The notes under the pieces were generated by a model. That model had not been told where the DNA came from, searched no databases, and was given only the letters and a program-made list of their open reading frames with translations. This document shows, piece by piece, positions 12,251-26,100 of a DNA stretch of 64,000 nt (position 1 is the first letter of the stretch; every line of letters begins with the position of its first letter). Location of the stretch: contig OX365948.1 in the NCBI GenBank assembly GCA_947247005.1, forward strand, positions 6,820,001 through 6,884,000, written 5' to 3'. Origin of the DNA: Spisula solida. Its lineage: Eukaryota; Mollusca; Bivalvia; Venerida; Mactridae. The translations under genes and the position numbers were made by a program.

Positions 12251-14033
12251 GGTATTCACAAAACATCTTCAGGGAAACTTCAAAAATTCTGACGTAGGTA
12301 GGACCTAAGTTAAAAAATTGAGGTGCACATATTTCCCAAGAAACGAAGAAGTATCCATGTTTTCTTTGTGATTATTGTAGCTCATTAGATGGTACATTTG
12401 TACTAAACTATGTACAAATTGAGGATCTTAATTTTCCTGTTTAGCTGATGGACTAAAGGAAAGTTTAAGATTTTAAGAAAATTCTAAGTCAGGGGCGTGT
12501 CTGGGCCCATTTTGAGTATACGCACGATGGCTAGGGGGGTCCGGGGGCATGCTCCCCCTGGAAAAAATTTCCTCTTGGAGCGTCGTACGTGCGTTTTGTG
12601 GTGTATTTAGAAATAAAGAATTGTCTTAAATTATAGGTTAAAATGAGACAAACACATGTACCGATGAATTAAAAAAACATCATAAAGTGAACAACGTAAT
12701 TGATTCATTACTTTCTGCGAATGAAGTACAACATGTCAATATAATAGACACATTTGTTCAACACAACCGGCGTCAACTACAAGCATGACTGTAACTATGC
12801 TTTTTCAAAATGGTGCGGCATTGGGTCTTGAGTATATTATGTTTAGATGAGGAGTAAAAGGCTACTCCTCCTGTTAACGGACGCTGTGACTCGGTGCTCA
12901 CAAGGTCTTCAAGAGTGTTGTTAGAATGCAATATCGGAGGGACAGCAGACAAACTCATTATATAAATAGTGTGCGAGCTAGAAATAATTCGTTATTACTA
13001 CATGTAGTATACGGTGAGCAGCCTACCACACAAACTCGTTCTCTACTTAATATAATAATACACACACATTTATACATTTATTATCAACCATATTGTTTGA
13101 GTTGCATGACATACAAATTCGACCTTAACTAAATTGGATTCGCTGACAAAGTAGTTATTGTGCGAGCAAACAGCCTACCACACAACAATTTTATTGCGCG
13201 GCCGAAGCCTCGCTCGAAAAATGCATTGTTTGCAAGCCAAATAAATTCGTTCTCTGCCTGAAATTATATACATGTATTAATAAAGGTATTGTGCGAGCGA
13301 AGCGAGCCTGAGAAAATTCATTATATATCTGAGCTACATACCACACAAACTCTTTCATCACTTAGCCTTCATACCATTCACTGATAATGTCAGTGTGCGA
13401 GTGAATAGAGTAAAAACTTCCAATTGCTTTATCTGAGCTGCATACTACACCTAGTTCTCTGCTTGAAACTGTTTAATGATAAACTTATTATGCGAGCGAA
13501 CTGAGGCAGACAATTGCATTGTTTGTCTGAGCTGCATACTATGCATACTCGTTCATCAATTGATTCCATTAACAGATCGAAATATTGTATGAGCATAGCA
13601 AGCCAGAAAAATACATGCATTGTTGTTCTGAACAACATGACAGCTAAAAGAAAAGGCATTCTTTATTTTAGAAACATTCCAGCCACATTTGTCCTCACAT
13701 TGGTAAATGATTAAGTTGAGCGAGCGGAGCGAGCAAGAAAAAAATGGAGAGTTAATTTGATCAGCATTTCACACAAACTCGTTCTCTACTTGATAATACA
13801 TGGATTGTATTCAATAACGAACTAATTAAAATGCGAGCTTGATAAAAATGCATAACTCTGTAGGCTAATGCATAGAGGATGACAATTTTATATGCCTCAC
13901 CCGGGTCAGGCAGCGATTTTTATTGCAGTTTTGGAGTTTTTAAATTTTCGACTTTTTCAATTAACTGTACGCACGTGCGTAAGTGCGTAGGCCCAGACAC
14001 GCGCCTGTAAGTGTTCCCTTAAGATGCTTTGTA
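12251..14033. mobile_element. MITE of the 'ggtattcacaaa' family, split by another element
   Basis: 12251-12489 plus 14008-14033 align with the intact copy at 60730-60978, including ccatgttttctttgtgat and the right end cttaagatgctttgt. The break is exactly the insertion of the element at 12490-14007. Confidence 0.7.
12490..14007. mobile_element. TIR DNA element with 5-bp target duplication TAAGT
   Basis: Left end caggggcgtgtctgggcc, right end ggcccagacacgcgcctg. Both flanks are taagt. Inside is a run of degenerate units of about 80-150 bp with gcgagcgaagcgagc and cacacaaactcgttctct. No transposase frame was seen, so it is non-autonomous. The family is unassigned; hAT-like is only a guess from the CAGGGGCG start. 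Confidence 0.75.
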
Positions 14034-14249
14034 GAAAACAACTTCTGGTTGCAGGCATGGACTTTCCTGTCGCATTTGTTGTAGATATTGTTTGTGACGG
14101 TCCTTGCGTTATGTATGGGTTCCTTTCTTGTGTGTATTGTACCTTTTCTTATTTTCTTGTTTGCCTGTTGATGTTCTTCTACAGTTGTGCTATGTTGTGT
14201 CTTCACAGTACTGCTTTCACTGTCTGATTTAGTAATATCTTTTAATTAA

Positions 14250-16690
14250 CACCTTTAGACAAATTTACCAATCACCACATGTTGAGCACATGTTGACTGC
14301 AGCCTGTATCACGAAAGAACATAATCTAGCCTGGAACTCCCACCGATATTATTTCAGTGAAATGTAGACTACCGGGTCACTGTGGACCATTCAGACAGGT
14401 TGTTGTAACATTTTAAGTAATCACCAAATAGTCACGGAGTATAAGGTAGTTACTACATGTAGTACGCAGTATAAAATTACTGAATCAAAACCATTTTGGT
14501 TTTGGCGATGTCAATACCATTGTATGCTGTATGCAGTTAAATCGAACCACGTACTATGGTGTTGTGCACAACGTACGAAAGTAAAGGCTATAGATATAGC
14601 TTTGTATGAACGTGAAGTGCGTGAAGCAACTCACCGTACGTGTTTATACTAGTATCATGTTCCTTAAAAGCATAATATTATGTAATGTGGGGCCTTGGGA
14701 TCGACACTGATCAGGACTTCCTGTTCCCTGGGTGGATGCCTTGGTCACAAGACAATCGGAGCCAATTGAACCAAAAAATAACAAAACGTTACAGCCAATT
14801 TCGGACGAAGCTGTAAAATGTCATTACCTGCTCGTTGTTTGCAGACGACATTCTACAACTGTCAGCATGTATCAGAAATGCTAGAATTACACTGGTTCAT
14901 TTGCGACAATATCGTTCCGAGGTTATATGACGGGATGATAGAGTGATGTTGTATCAGTCAATAACACAAGAAAGCGATTAAATAATCTCAGACACACTTC
15001 AACTGATGTACTGATGTATAAATAATTGTTTGGATGGAGTTGTTGTCATTATTTCCCGATCATTGAAACAATGAATAAGAGGTTCAGGAAACTAGTGAGG
15101 AATCAGCACCACAACATGTAATACTTGAAGTTCTTACGGCCTAGGACCATATTATACAGTGATAAAAGTACGTATAACGTGTGAGCAAACAATTGTTATG
15201 ATTTGATTTGATTTGGTATGATTTGCGCACGTGCTGCACAGCTACACAATAGATGTTTACTCCTATCGAATGCTTAAGCTTTTAGTTCCATTAGCTAGTA
15301 GATCGAAGAACGTCGATCACTGTTAGACGTTTGCTCCCAAGCGCACACGTAACTTTTTTTTAGAACGCCCATAATATACACATATCTCAATATTAGGCAG
15401 TAAGGGAGAAATGTAATTATGTACAAAGAGATATACATTTATAATGCTAATGTCTATTTGGTATAATAATGTATCACTTTGACAAGTTAAATCCAGCTTT
15501 TCGTTCATGAAAACTAAATAATCAGCACTGTTAAGACATAACTATTAATGGAATGACTCTTTATTCTTCAAGTGTATAATATAATTAGAGTAAATCTTCT
15601 CTCTCTCCCCAAAATTAAAACACAAATTACAATAGCTTTATCTCATATTGCTTTTAGTTCATTCTCGGACCTATACCTAATACCAGTGTTCAAGTTTCCA
15701 AAGGTGGTCTTATTATCAAGGTTTATTGTTTACAGTCGTAAGTTTTAGGAAAACCCTCCTCAAAACCTGTCTCAAAATATTTATGGAAAATCCAGTATTG
15801 AACAAGTTTATTGTTTCGTCCTTGTTTATGTGGATAATGCATCTTCTCCATATGAAGGTGGACTCAACCACAGGTCTGTGAAAAGTGACCTTGTCCACTG
15901 TGGAATCAACCAGGCAAACAGTAATATGTATCCGGACTAAGCCACAGGTCCGTGATAATGTATCCATTGTAACGTTGATGAATGATAAATGTCACTGCGG
16001 TATACCGTACACCGGATGTTGTACGTTAATTTGAGTTATATCATTACTTTACGAGACACTGGACTGGAAACGAGTGTAAGTTCAGCCTCGATATTTATCA
16101 AACGTCTGATTCGCTTCTCAAATGGTTTTAAGCATATTCAGATATTTATATAGCAACGGAAGACATCAAACTATAGCAGGTAATCGTTTAAATGCTTTAA
16201 TTTCCTTAAAATGGGCGACTGCTCACTCTCAAATCTTGATTGTGATGCTTCAAATGTATTTGTAATGATCGTATTTCCAAGGTATAATTGATTTTAAACT
16301 GGGCATTCTTTTTGTGATGAACAAAAATATGTATAGTAAAATCTTCAGTTAAAATGACTTGAAAAGCAACATGCCTACATAACTCATTTACTCGCAAAAT
16401 CCAGTGTACCGTAAACCGCAGTGAATGTCAATGGTCCATTATATGAATTTCCTTTTAACTTTGACACGTAACAGAGTGCCATTGTTGCCTTAAATTTCAC
16501 CGCACCATATTTTATAGAACTTATTTGCATGTATAATGTTACATTTATGCAGAACATTTGACATATTGAAGACTTAATCTTCAGACACATATTGTTTTGA
16601 TCATATTTTGATATTCATTATGTCTTGTATTTCTCATTAAATCATTTACGTCAGACCATTGCTTAAAACATGCAATTTTCTTGCAAACAG
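14250..16690. other. No gene recognised upstream of GPCR exon A
   Basis: Short frames only. An upstream GPCR exon ending one base into a codon could lie here or further left, but I could not pick one out from sequence alone. Confidence 0.4.
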
Positions 16691-17116
16691 ATCCTTCAAC
16701 GTCAGACGTAACGAACACAACGGAAGTGATAGTGACAACAGAGAATGATGCATCATGGGATGTAACCCGTTTAACGATGAGCACAGAGCAAGACCGAGTG
16801 AAGGACAATTTGAATATAACGGTTTCCCAGACGCCGTCAAATCCTATACAGACGACACTTCCTGCGTCATTGAACGACCTACCTTGTTCAGTTATTGATG
16901 AATACGGAGGGTGGTCGTTTGCTTACAAATATTCAACAGCTGAAATACAAAATCTTTTGTGTCGATGCAACGGCGTCTGCAAAAAAGTAACACTACCACC
17001 GAAAGTGAAGGAAAATATTCTAGATTTGATCAACGACCCACTGTCGCCTTTAAATATAAAAAAATTCGTACCCATTGTAACGGTGTACAGCATTATTTTC
17101 CTGGTCGGAGTTACCG
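16691..17116 (+). CDS. GPCR exon A: extracellular N-terminus and first half of TM1
   Basis: The acceptor is ttgcaaacag and the donor is gtaagt, leaving in phase 1. The exon encodes a Ser/Thr-rich stretch, then the cysteine cluster LLCRCNGVCKK, then KKFVPIVTVYSIIFLVGVT, the start of TM1. The frame is open back to 16612 but has no ATG there, so either an upstream exon supplies the start or translation begins at the ATG at 16777. The short CxCxxxC cluster just before TM1 is unusual for this receptor class. Confidence 0.82.
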
Positions 17117-20100
17117 GTAAGTTGTATACGTTGGTGGTGTTTGTGTTCTTAGATATTTAACTGCATAATCGTATATGGCTTTACAAAGGCCAAGCATCGT
17201 CAAACTTCCCACTTATAAATACTGTATCAATTCCAAGTGATCTATGATACTGTGATAACAATTAGCTATTGGTAGCATGAAACCACAACTTGAACTTATT
17301 GTACATATGGCTGGCTAAGAATTAGAAGGCGTAAGTGCAAAATCAACATTTAGAGAAAACAAGAAAACAGTGTGTGACTAGTCTTTACTTAAGGAAAAAC
17401 AAGTTTTTTCATCTTCAGTTTGGACAACACGGCCACTTCAGATTAGCATGAAAATAGGCTCATAAGAAGCGCTTGGAGATGCAGATTTCAAATATGCATG
17501 AGTCTTATAACGTCGTAAGGAGTGCTTACGACCTTCTAGTTCTAAGCCAGCAATATATAAATAGTCCCTTACTAGTAATAAATTTAATTGTTTTCACTTA
17601 TGACGGGAATTATGCCAGGCATCGATCCCGAGACCTCCCGAACTCGAGGCGAACGCTCAACCACTAGGCTATCGAGGAGGCGTCTTCCTTGGTGTATAGC
17701 TGCCTTTCTCGACACGAACGCATTAAACTATCAGTTATTTGTTTACGAAAAACATTCAGGATTCGAAACTATGACCTCCGGCTGGATAATTGAGAGCGTT
17801 ACTGAATGTCATATACGAAAAGGTATGCAGAAACGACCCATGAAGTGACACACTTGCCTTGTATTCACAGCCACACTATCAGGATGACTAAGGGATCCGG
17901 TGTAGGCATCTAGGCCTACAGTACTATCTCAATATCTCAATATGTGATAAACATGAACACGAGATAACCACTAACACATTCAGACGTGAAATATTTCAGT
18001 AATATCTTTGGATTTTATACTAATAATAACATATTGAGTATAAGTACACTGTATAAACTATCTAGACTACATATAATGTATTTCTTGCAGGTAATATAAT
18101 AACAATCATCGGCCTGTCAACATGGATGAAGAAAAGATCCCCAACGTATGCGTTTATCATCAGTTTATCATGCTCCGATCTCTTACTACTGTCAGTATGC
18201 TTGCCTCTTAAGGTAAGAACAGGCTCGTGTATTATATAAACCATTCTAGAAAATATATCAAGACAACTTTATGATTGTAAGAATTCCTTTGTGACTGGAT
18301 TGTCTTTGGATGTTCGTGTAAAGTGAGATTTACTCGAGAGGGTTAGAGGCTTAGATATATCTCTAATCCTGAGTAATTGACATCATTTTCAAGTTTTCAG
18401 GACAATTTGACATTTCTTCGAATGCAGCGTATTCATTATAGAATGGAAGTCTTTACTTATTTTGTCCGCGTGGAATTAAATGTTGCCTTGAATTACGATA
18501 TTACAAGAGAGTATTTGACGTATAAACAGAGTGCATGGTTCAGTTCAATCATGGGATAAAAAGTACGTGTTTTTTTTGCAATTAACCGTTTCGATATGAC
18601 AATTTCATCATATATAGGGTTTCTGTAATCAGAAATCGCATGAGACCCAGTAGATTTATTTCAAGATTAGGCATACATTAGTGCAATGTAATCCGTTTAT
18701 ATGATATGTATTAGACAAGTCCTTGTATGGACTCCATAAGCATCAATTAAGTCTATAGGTACTGAGCAAAACCTTAAGTCAGATCGTTTCCGACAGTATC
18801 CGCACAAACCGTCAACTCAAGCTGTTCATTTCGAAAATAATGTTTTCGTCTGTACACGCTATTGACTGGATCACTATGTACATGTTATTGAGTTGACCAC
18901 TACCGCAGTGTTTATCTGTACATGTTATTGAGTTGACCACTACCGCAGTGTTTATCTGTACATGTTATTGAGTTGACCACTACCACGTGTTAATCTGTAC
19001 ATGTTATTGAGTTGACCACTATCATAGTGTTTATCTGTACATGTTATTGAGTTGACCACTACCATAGTGTTTATCTTGACACGATATTGAGTTGACCACT
19101 ACCACGTGTTTATCTGTACATGTTATTGAGTTGACAACTACCATAGTGTTTATCTGTACATGTTATTGAGTTGACCACTACCGCAGTGGTTGTCTGTACA
19201 TGTTATTGAGTTGACCACTACCGCAGTGTTTATCTGTACATGTTATTGAGTTGACCACTACCGCAGTGTTTATCTGTACATGTTATTGAGTTGACCACTA
19301 CCGCAGTGTTTATCTGTACATGTTATTGAGTTGACCACTACCGCAGTGTTTATCTGTACATGTTATTGAGTTGACCACTACCGCAGTGGTTGTCTGTACA
19401 TGTTATTGAGTTGACCACTACCGCAGTGTTTATCTGTACATGTTATTGAGTTGACCACTACCGCAGTGTTTATCTGTACATGTTATTATGTTGACCACTA
19501 CCACAGTGTTTATCTGTACATGTTATTGAGTTGACCACTACCACAGTGTTTATCTGTACATGTTATTGAGTTGACCACTACCACGTGTTTATCTGTACAT
19601 GTTATTGAGTTGACCACTACCACGTGTTTATCTGTACATGTTATTGAGTTGACCACTACCACGTGTTTATCTGTACATGTTATTGAGTTGACCACTACCA
19701 CGTGTTTATCTGTACATGTTATTGAGTTGACCACTACCGCAGTGTTTGTCTGTACGTGTTATTGGGTTGACCACTACCGCAGTGGTTGTCTGTACGTGTT
19801 ATTGGGTTGACCACTACCGCAGTGTTTATCTTGACACGTTATTATATTGACCACTACCACAGTGTTTATCTTGACACGATATTGAGTTGACCACTACCAC
19901 GTGTTTATCTGTACATGTTATTGAGTTGACCACTACCGCAGTGTTTGTCTGTACGTGTTATTGGGTTGACCACTACCGCAGTGGTTGTCTGTACGTGTTT
20001 TTGGGTTTACCACTACCGCAGTGTTTATCTTGACACGTTTTTATATTGATCACTACCGCAGTGTTTATATGTACACGTTATTGAGTTGACCACTACCGCA

Positions 20101-23100
20101 GTGTTTATATGTACACGTTATTGAGTTGACCACTACCGCAGTGTTTATATGTACACGTTATTGAGTTGATCACTACCACAGTGTTTATATGTACACGTTA
20201 TTGAGTTGATCACTTCCGCAGTGTTTATATGTACACGTTATTGAGTTGACCACTACCGCAGTGTTTATATGTACACGTTATTGAGTTGACCACTACCGCA
20301 GTGTTTATATGTACGCGTTATTGAGTTGATCACTACCGCAGTGTTTATATGTACACGTTATTGAGTTGACCACTACCGCAGTGTTTATATGTACACGTTA
20401 TTGAGTTGATCACTACCACAGTGTTTATATGTACACGTTATTGAGTTGATCACTACCGCAGTGTTTATATGTACACGTTATTGAGTTGACCACTACCGCA
20501 GTGTTTATATGTACACGTTATTGAGTTGATCACTACCGCAGTGTTTATATGTACACGTTATTGAGTTGACCACTACCGCAGTGTTTATATGTACACGTTA
20601 TTGAGTTGATCACTACCGCAGTGTTTATATGTACACGTTATTGAGTTGATCACTACCACAGTGTTTATATGTACACGTTATTGAGTTGATCACTACCGCA
20701 GTGTTTATATGTACACGTTATTGAGTTGATCACTACCACAGTGTTTATATGTACACGTTATTGAGTTGATCACTACCGCAGTGTTTATATGTACACGTTA
20801 TTGAGTTGACCACTACCGCAGTGTTTATATGTACACGTTATTGAGTTGACCACTACCACAGTGTTTATCTGTACACGTTATTGAGTTGACCACTACCGCA
20901 GTGTTTATATGTACACGTTATTGAGTTGACCACTACCGCAGTGTTTATATGTACACGTTATTGAGTTGACCACTACCGCAGTGTTTATATGTACACGTTA
21001 TTGAGTTGATCACTACCGCAGTGTTTATATGTACACGTTATTGAGTTGATCACTACCGCAGTGTTTATATGTACACGTTATTGAGTTGATCACTACCGCA
21101 GTGTTTATATGTACACGTTATTGAGTTGATCACTACCGCAGTGTTTATATGTACACGTTATTGAGTTGATCACTACCGCAGTGTTTATATGTACACGTTA
21201 TTGAGTTGATCACTACCGCAGTGTTTATATATACACGTTATTGAGTTGATCACTACCGCAGTGTTTATATGTACACGTTATTGAGTTGATCACTACCGCA
21301 GTGTTTATATGTACACGTTATTGAGTTGATCACTACCGCAGTGTTTATATGTACACGTTATTAAGTTGATCACTACCGCAGTGTTTATATGTACACGTTA
21401 TTGAGTTGATCACTACCGCAGTGTTTATATGTACACGTTATTGAGTTGATCACTACCGCAGTGTTTATATGTACACGTTATTGAGTTGATCACTACCGCA
21501 GTGTTTATATGTACACGTTATTGAGTTGATCACTACCGCAGTGTTTATATGTACACGTTATTGAGTTGATCACTACCGCAGTGTTTATATGTACACGTTA
21601 TTGAGTTGATCACTACCGCAGTGTTTATATGTACACGTTATTGAGTTGATCACTACCGCAGTGTTTATATGTACACGTTATTGAGTTGATCACTACCACA
21701 AGTGTTGTCTATATTTTCAGGTGACAGAGTATTTCCATATGGGTGAAGTATTTACAGAATTTACATGTAAACTGTCGTATTATCTAAGAGATTATACGTT
21801 AACATGTTCTGTTCTTACACTGACCGTAATCAGTTTTGAAAGGTTAGTATATACATGTACTTATAACTTCACTATAACGAACATCGATACTTCGAGGAAC
21901 TGGCCTATGTCGAGCAATTTAAGTTCAGGCGACTTTGCTTTATGTTGTGTATTACTAGTACGTATTACACACCAATCTCTCCTCAAACTCATTAAGTTTT
22001 ATTGTAATCGCACACACAACGCTCTCAGTTGAACCATGATACAAAACAGATAGAGCACAGACAATAAGATGTATAATTTAATATCAGGCAACGCCTTCAC
22101 CTAAATAAGATAACCTCTTGTTTCTGTTCTCTATGCTATATTATGAATAAAAGCATATGTGATTTCCAGTTACTGTTTCACTTTTTGGGGGACTATACAA
22201 TTCTAAGTGTATGACCAATTGTGATAACCGGAAGTTGACTCGTTTATACACTGTGTCTATCTATAACTCATACTAGTACAAACGGTAAACATTTTTGTTT
22301 AATGACTCAAGTCAGACATATCACAGAGACATACTTTAAATATTTCGTAGTTTTAGAGAATATAAAATTTAACAAAATCGTCATTTGATGGTAAAAAATC
22401 GTTTTTACTATCAATACACATTACGAAATGCTATTAAAATGCAATTTAAATTGTCTCAGACAGCAATTCTTGAAAATGTAATATTATATTGGAACATTTT
22501 AAGAAATGAGTCTCGTGTTAAGAAACCAAATTTTTATCATCTAGTTTAGAAGAAAAAAACGTAAATAATACAAATGACTACTTTTTAATCCAGGAAGTCT
22601 GTAAGTATTACATGTAATTGCTTTAGTCTTTTGAGGATTTACTATCATTGAGTTCCTCTAAAACCAATCATGGTCTGTATTCAGACTAGTTTGTAGGGCC
22701 GCACAAACAGTGTGTCAAGATGGCTAAGATGAAGATGTCCTGTATTGGATATAACGTTATCACATTGACTCTCCCAAAACTTTTTTCTTGATCATGCAGT
22801 AAATAGATTTAATTCAAATACGATACAGAATGCCAGCTACGATAGTCATTCAATATGTAATGCAAACTAACACATACATTTTATATACAATATTAATCAT
22901 TCAAACACGGACATTATCATTCAAAGTTACCTTCTACATATTCAATGACTATTACCATTTCTACAGACCTTCTATTCGCGTTGCTAGGTAACTGTGCACA
23001 TACACTGGCCTACTCACTGCGATGTAAATCAGTATTTCGAAAACCCAGGCAACTTACGTCTCATTACAGGTTGGTATGAACGTATATTAGGCCAGTCATT

Positions 23101-26100
23101 CTAGCCCAAAAATGGCCTTAACCTAGACAAAATTGCAAAAGTTTTGTTTTGAGTATTTTTAAGTTTTTTAATGTCTAAACTTCTACCAGGAAAAAATCCC
23201 CTGTTCCGAAAGTTGCGGAAGTACCTTAAAAAGCGATTTTAAGAAGGTCACTATACTTTTCATAATTTTATTCCATGAAAATTTGGGTATAACAGTTTAT
23301 CAGTAGTTTAATGTTATACACACTAGCAGGTTAAAATATCCAACCATGTTGTTGATAAAAGGAATTTACAAGCAAAATATTTTCAATAAACCATTTATTT
23401 CAAATTTTTAAGCAAATCATGTGAAAATGAAGGGGTAGATTTACCCCACCCACTTTTCAGAAAATATGATAATTATTTTTGTACCATAAAACATGAATTA
23501 ATTTCTTTATTTTGGGTAAACATATCTAAATGAGAGTGTTTTATAAGTCATCAACTGATAAACATGCATCAGGATCTTAATTTGACCTACATACGTGTGT
23601 CCATCCGTTTGTCTGTAAGTGCGTCGGTCAGTCATGCATGCTCATCCGTGAAGAAATCTTTATTGTATGATTAAGTAAAATAATTTTCATGGTGTCGTTA
23701 TTAAACTTAGTATGTGGAGAGGGGCTTATAAGGGGCTTGTCATGAGATAGTGAATAACATTTCATATTTATATTATGACAACAATCCCGGTTGCTATGGA
23801 AACGAAAATGGTGAAAACGTCACATTTCCTTGCATAAATCGAAATTTTGATTGTAAGGTTTATGAGAACTGGAGTATTAACAGAGCTAGGCCGCTAGCCT
23901 GCCAACTTCACGACCATGTAGGAATAATGGACATCATTGTATTGTTTGAATTTCACTGACTATTTTGCTGATATGGTAGCATGAACTTCTATTTCACTGT
24001 TTAAGCTTTATATTCGATTCGTTTAATGTATCGTCACGTAGGTGATTTCCGGACAATCCAGGTCAATTATAATGTAATTTATGTTTGTGATACCTTGCAC
24101 ATACAAACTCTAACCTTAACATTGTTTGTAAACAATTAACGTTTAAATGTGCACGAAAGAAGGAACAACCATGTGCGTGAAATATGGGTAACTGGGTTCG
24201 GACCAGTATTAGCAAATATTAACCACCCAAAACAGTGTAAATTGATAAGTCTATGGTGATGTCTGCGTTATGATAGAGTCAAGTTGCCACAACATTCAAC
24301 ACATAATATAAGCTCTGTCCATGTACACGGTAATCAGACACACTTAATTAATTACAACTGTGTGATATGTGTATGGTATGCGTATCTCTGCCCATAATCT
24401 GCAGTCTTATAATAAAACAGATAGAAGTCCTGAATATGAACGCTGATTAGGGTCAGCAGGGGACAAAACTCCAACGTATGAATCGGCTTAATAAAAGAAA
24501 ATGCAGAGTTATGAGCCTTGACGAATGATGAAAATAGTTTGGTATGGAACTTATGAAGTGCAATCACAAGTCGGAGTTCCTTTTGCAATGAAGTTCATTT
24601 ATGTCATAATAAATATGCCAGTAATATATAAACACCAAAGTAGATTGAATGTATCTGGCGTTTTATTAATATCATAATAAGGTTATGTTAGCAAATTATG
24701 ACATTATGAAGTTGGACACAGCATAGTCTACGTTTGAGCAATAAAAACCACATGGTTAACTGATACTAGTCTACAGGGGGTATGGCTATAGTCAGGCAGT
24801 TGGTTTCCTTGGTAACCCCGCAACAACATTTAAAGACCGGTACAGAAATTTCTATGTTTTGAATCAGTAAAACAAATTGATCAGTTATGTTTTAGTACAA
24901 AACTGATCGTATCTGTAGATTTGTTTGGATGTATAGCAGACAATTTTTGAAAATGATGCGTTTGTCGGGACTAACATTTAATGCAGGTCTGCGTTCAACC
25001 AAAACATGTATGCCATTGACACAGGGTGTGCGAAATGCCTAATTCATCAAGAACAGGATCGCATCTACCAACAACAACCGCGATGTGTCGGGAAACCTCT
25101 GGGATGCCTCGAAGAATTAGTTTTATCGCGGAAGCATCCCCGATCATTCCCCGAGGTTCTGGATACCTCGGGAATGCCTCCCCGGGATATTCCCGAATTT
25201 CGGGGATGCCTCCCCGAGATGTTCCCGACATGACATCGTGAGTACATCGGGTAAAATTTAATACATACATTGAAATTTCCCGATGTACTCGCGATCTGAC
25301 TAAATGTCTCAAGACTTCGGGGAGCTTCCATCAGACATCGGTGAACCTCCTGATGCCAATCGGCAATACATCCCGAAGCAGTTAGACCAACGCATAAAGT
25401 CGGGAATACATCGGGAGTTCGTCTGATGCCTCCCGATTCACAAATTGTTTCGAGACTGCCCCGAAGCTTCCCAAAGACCACGAGGATCATGCTCTCGATG
25501 TCTACCGAAGCTAATTTGTTTCTATCGGGAGTACATCGCCGACGCAAAAAAGCCATGGGGCTTTAACTGTCACACCTGGATAACATTTTAGTTAAAAAAG
25601 TGTGGGCTCACACATTAAACGTTAGCACCAGCGTTGTTTAGCGTTTCAAAGGTATAAACAAGAGCTGTCTACGAACAGCGCGCTTCTTTATTCTCAGTGG
25701 CATGCTAGGGTAGTATAATCATTATATATTCAAAACAAAATTCTTCATAGATGCAACATTTCCCTCTTCTGTATAGAGGTTGTGCATTGCAGTGATGTTT
25801 TGGCCTCTTTGGGAAACGGTCCGGGTCCGTTCAGATTGGGAATTTTCGCGTCGTGACAACTTGAAATTGGGAATTTTTTTGAAGCAGAAAGGCCCAATAA
25901 AACAGAAAAAGTTATTACATGTGACTGCTTACTGGTTTCTGTAAATTGTTATGCTTGATCTTTTGTCAAAAATGTTCATTAACTTCTTCATTTTATGGTT
26001 TTTTTAAATGTTCATTGGGAATTTCTCACTTCAAATTTGGGAAAATAATAGCCTTTTTCAAATTGGGAAGGTACCGTTTACCAGCAGCAAACAAATAAGG

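Noticed and set aside
19510..19810. Repetitive frames in the 40-bp array (VVVNSITCTDKH and LTTTTCLSVHVIE)
   Set aside because: By-products of the 38-bp/40-bp minisatellite inside an intron.
22967..23069. Short frame LLFALLGNCAHTLAYS… with acceptor and donor-like borders, reminiscent of a GPCR TM1
   Set aside because: Not in phase with the receptor; in the receptor's phase it hits a stop after eight codons. Too short to support alone.
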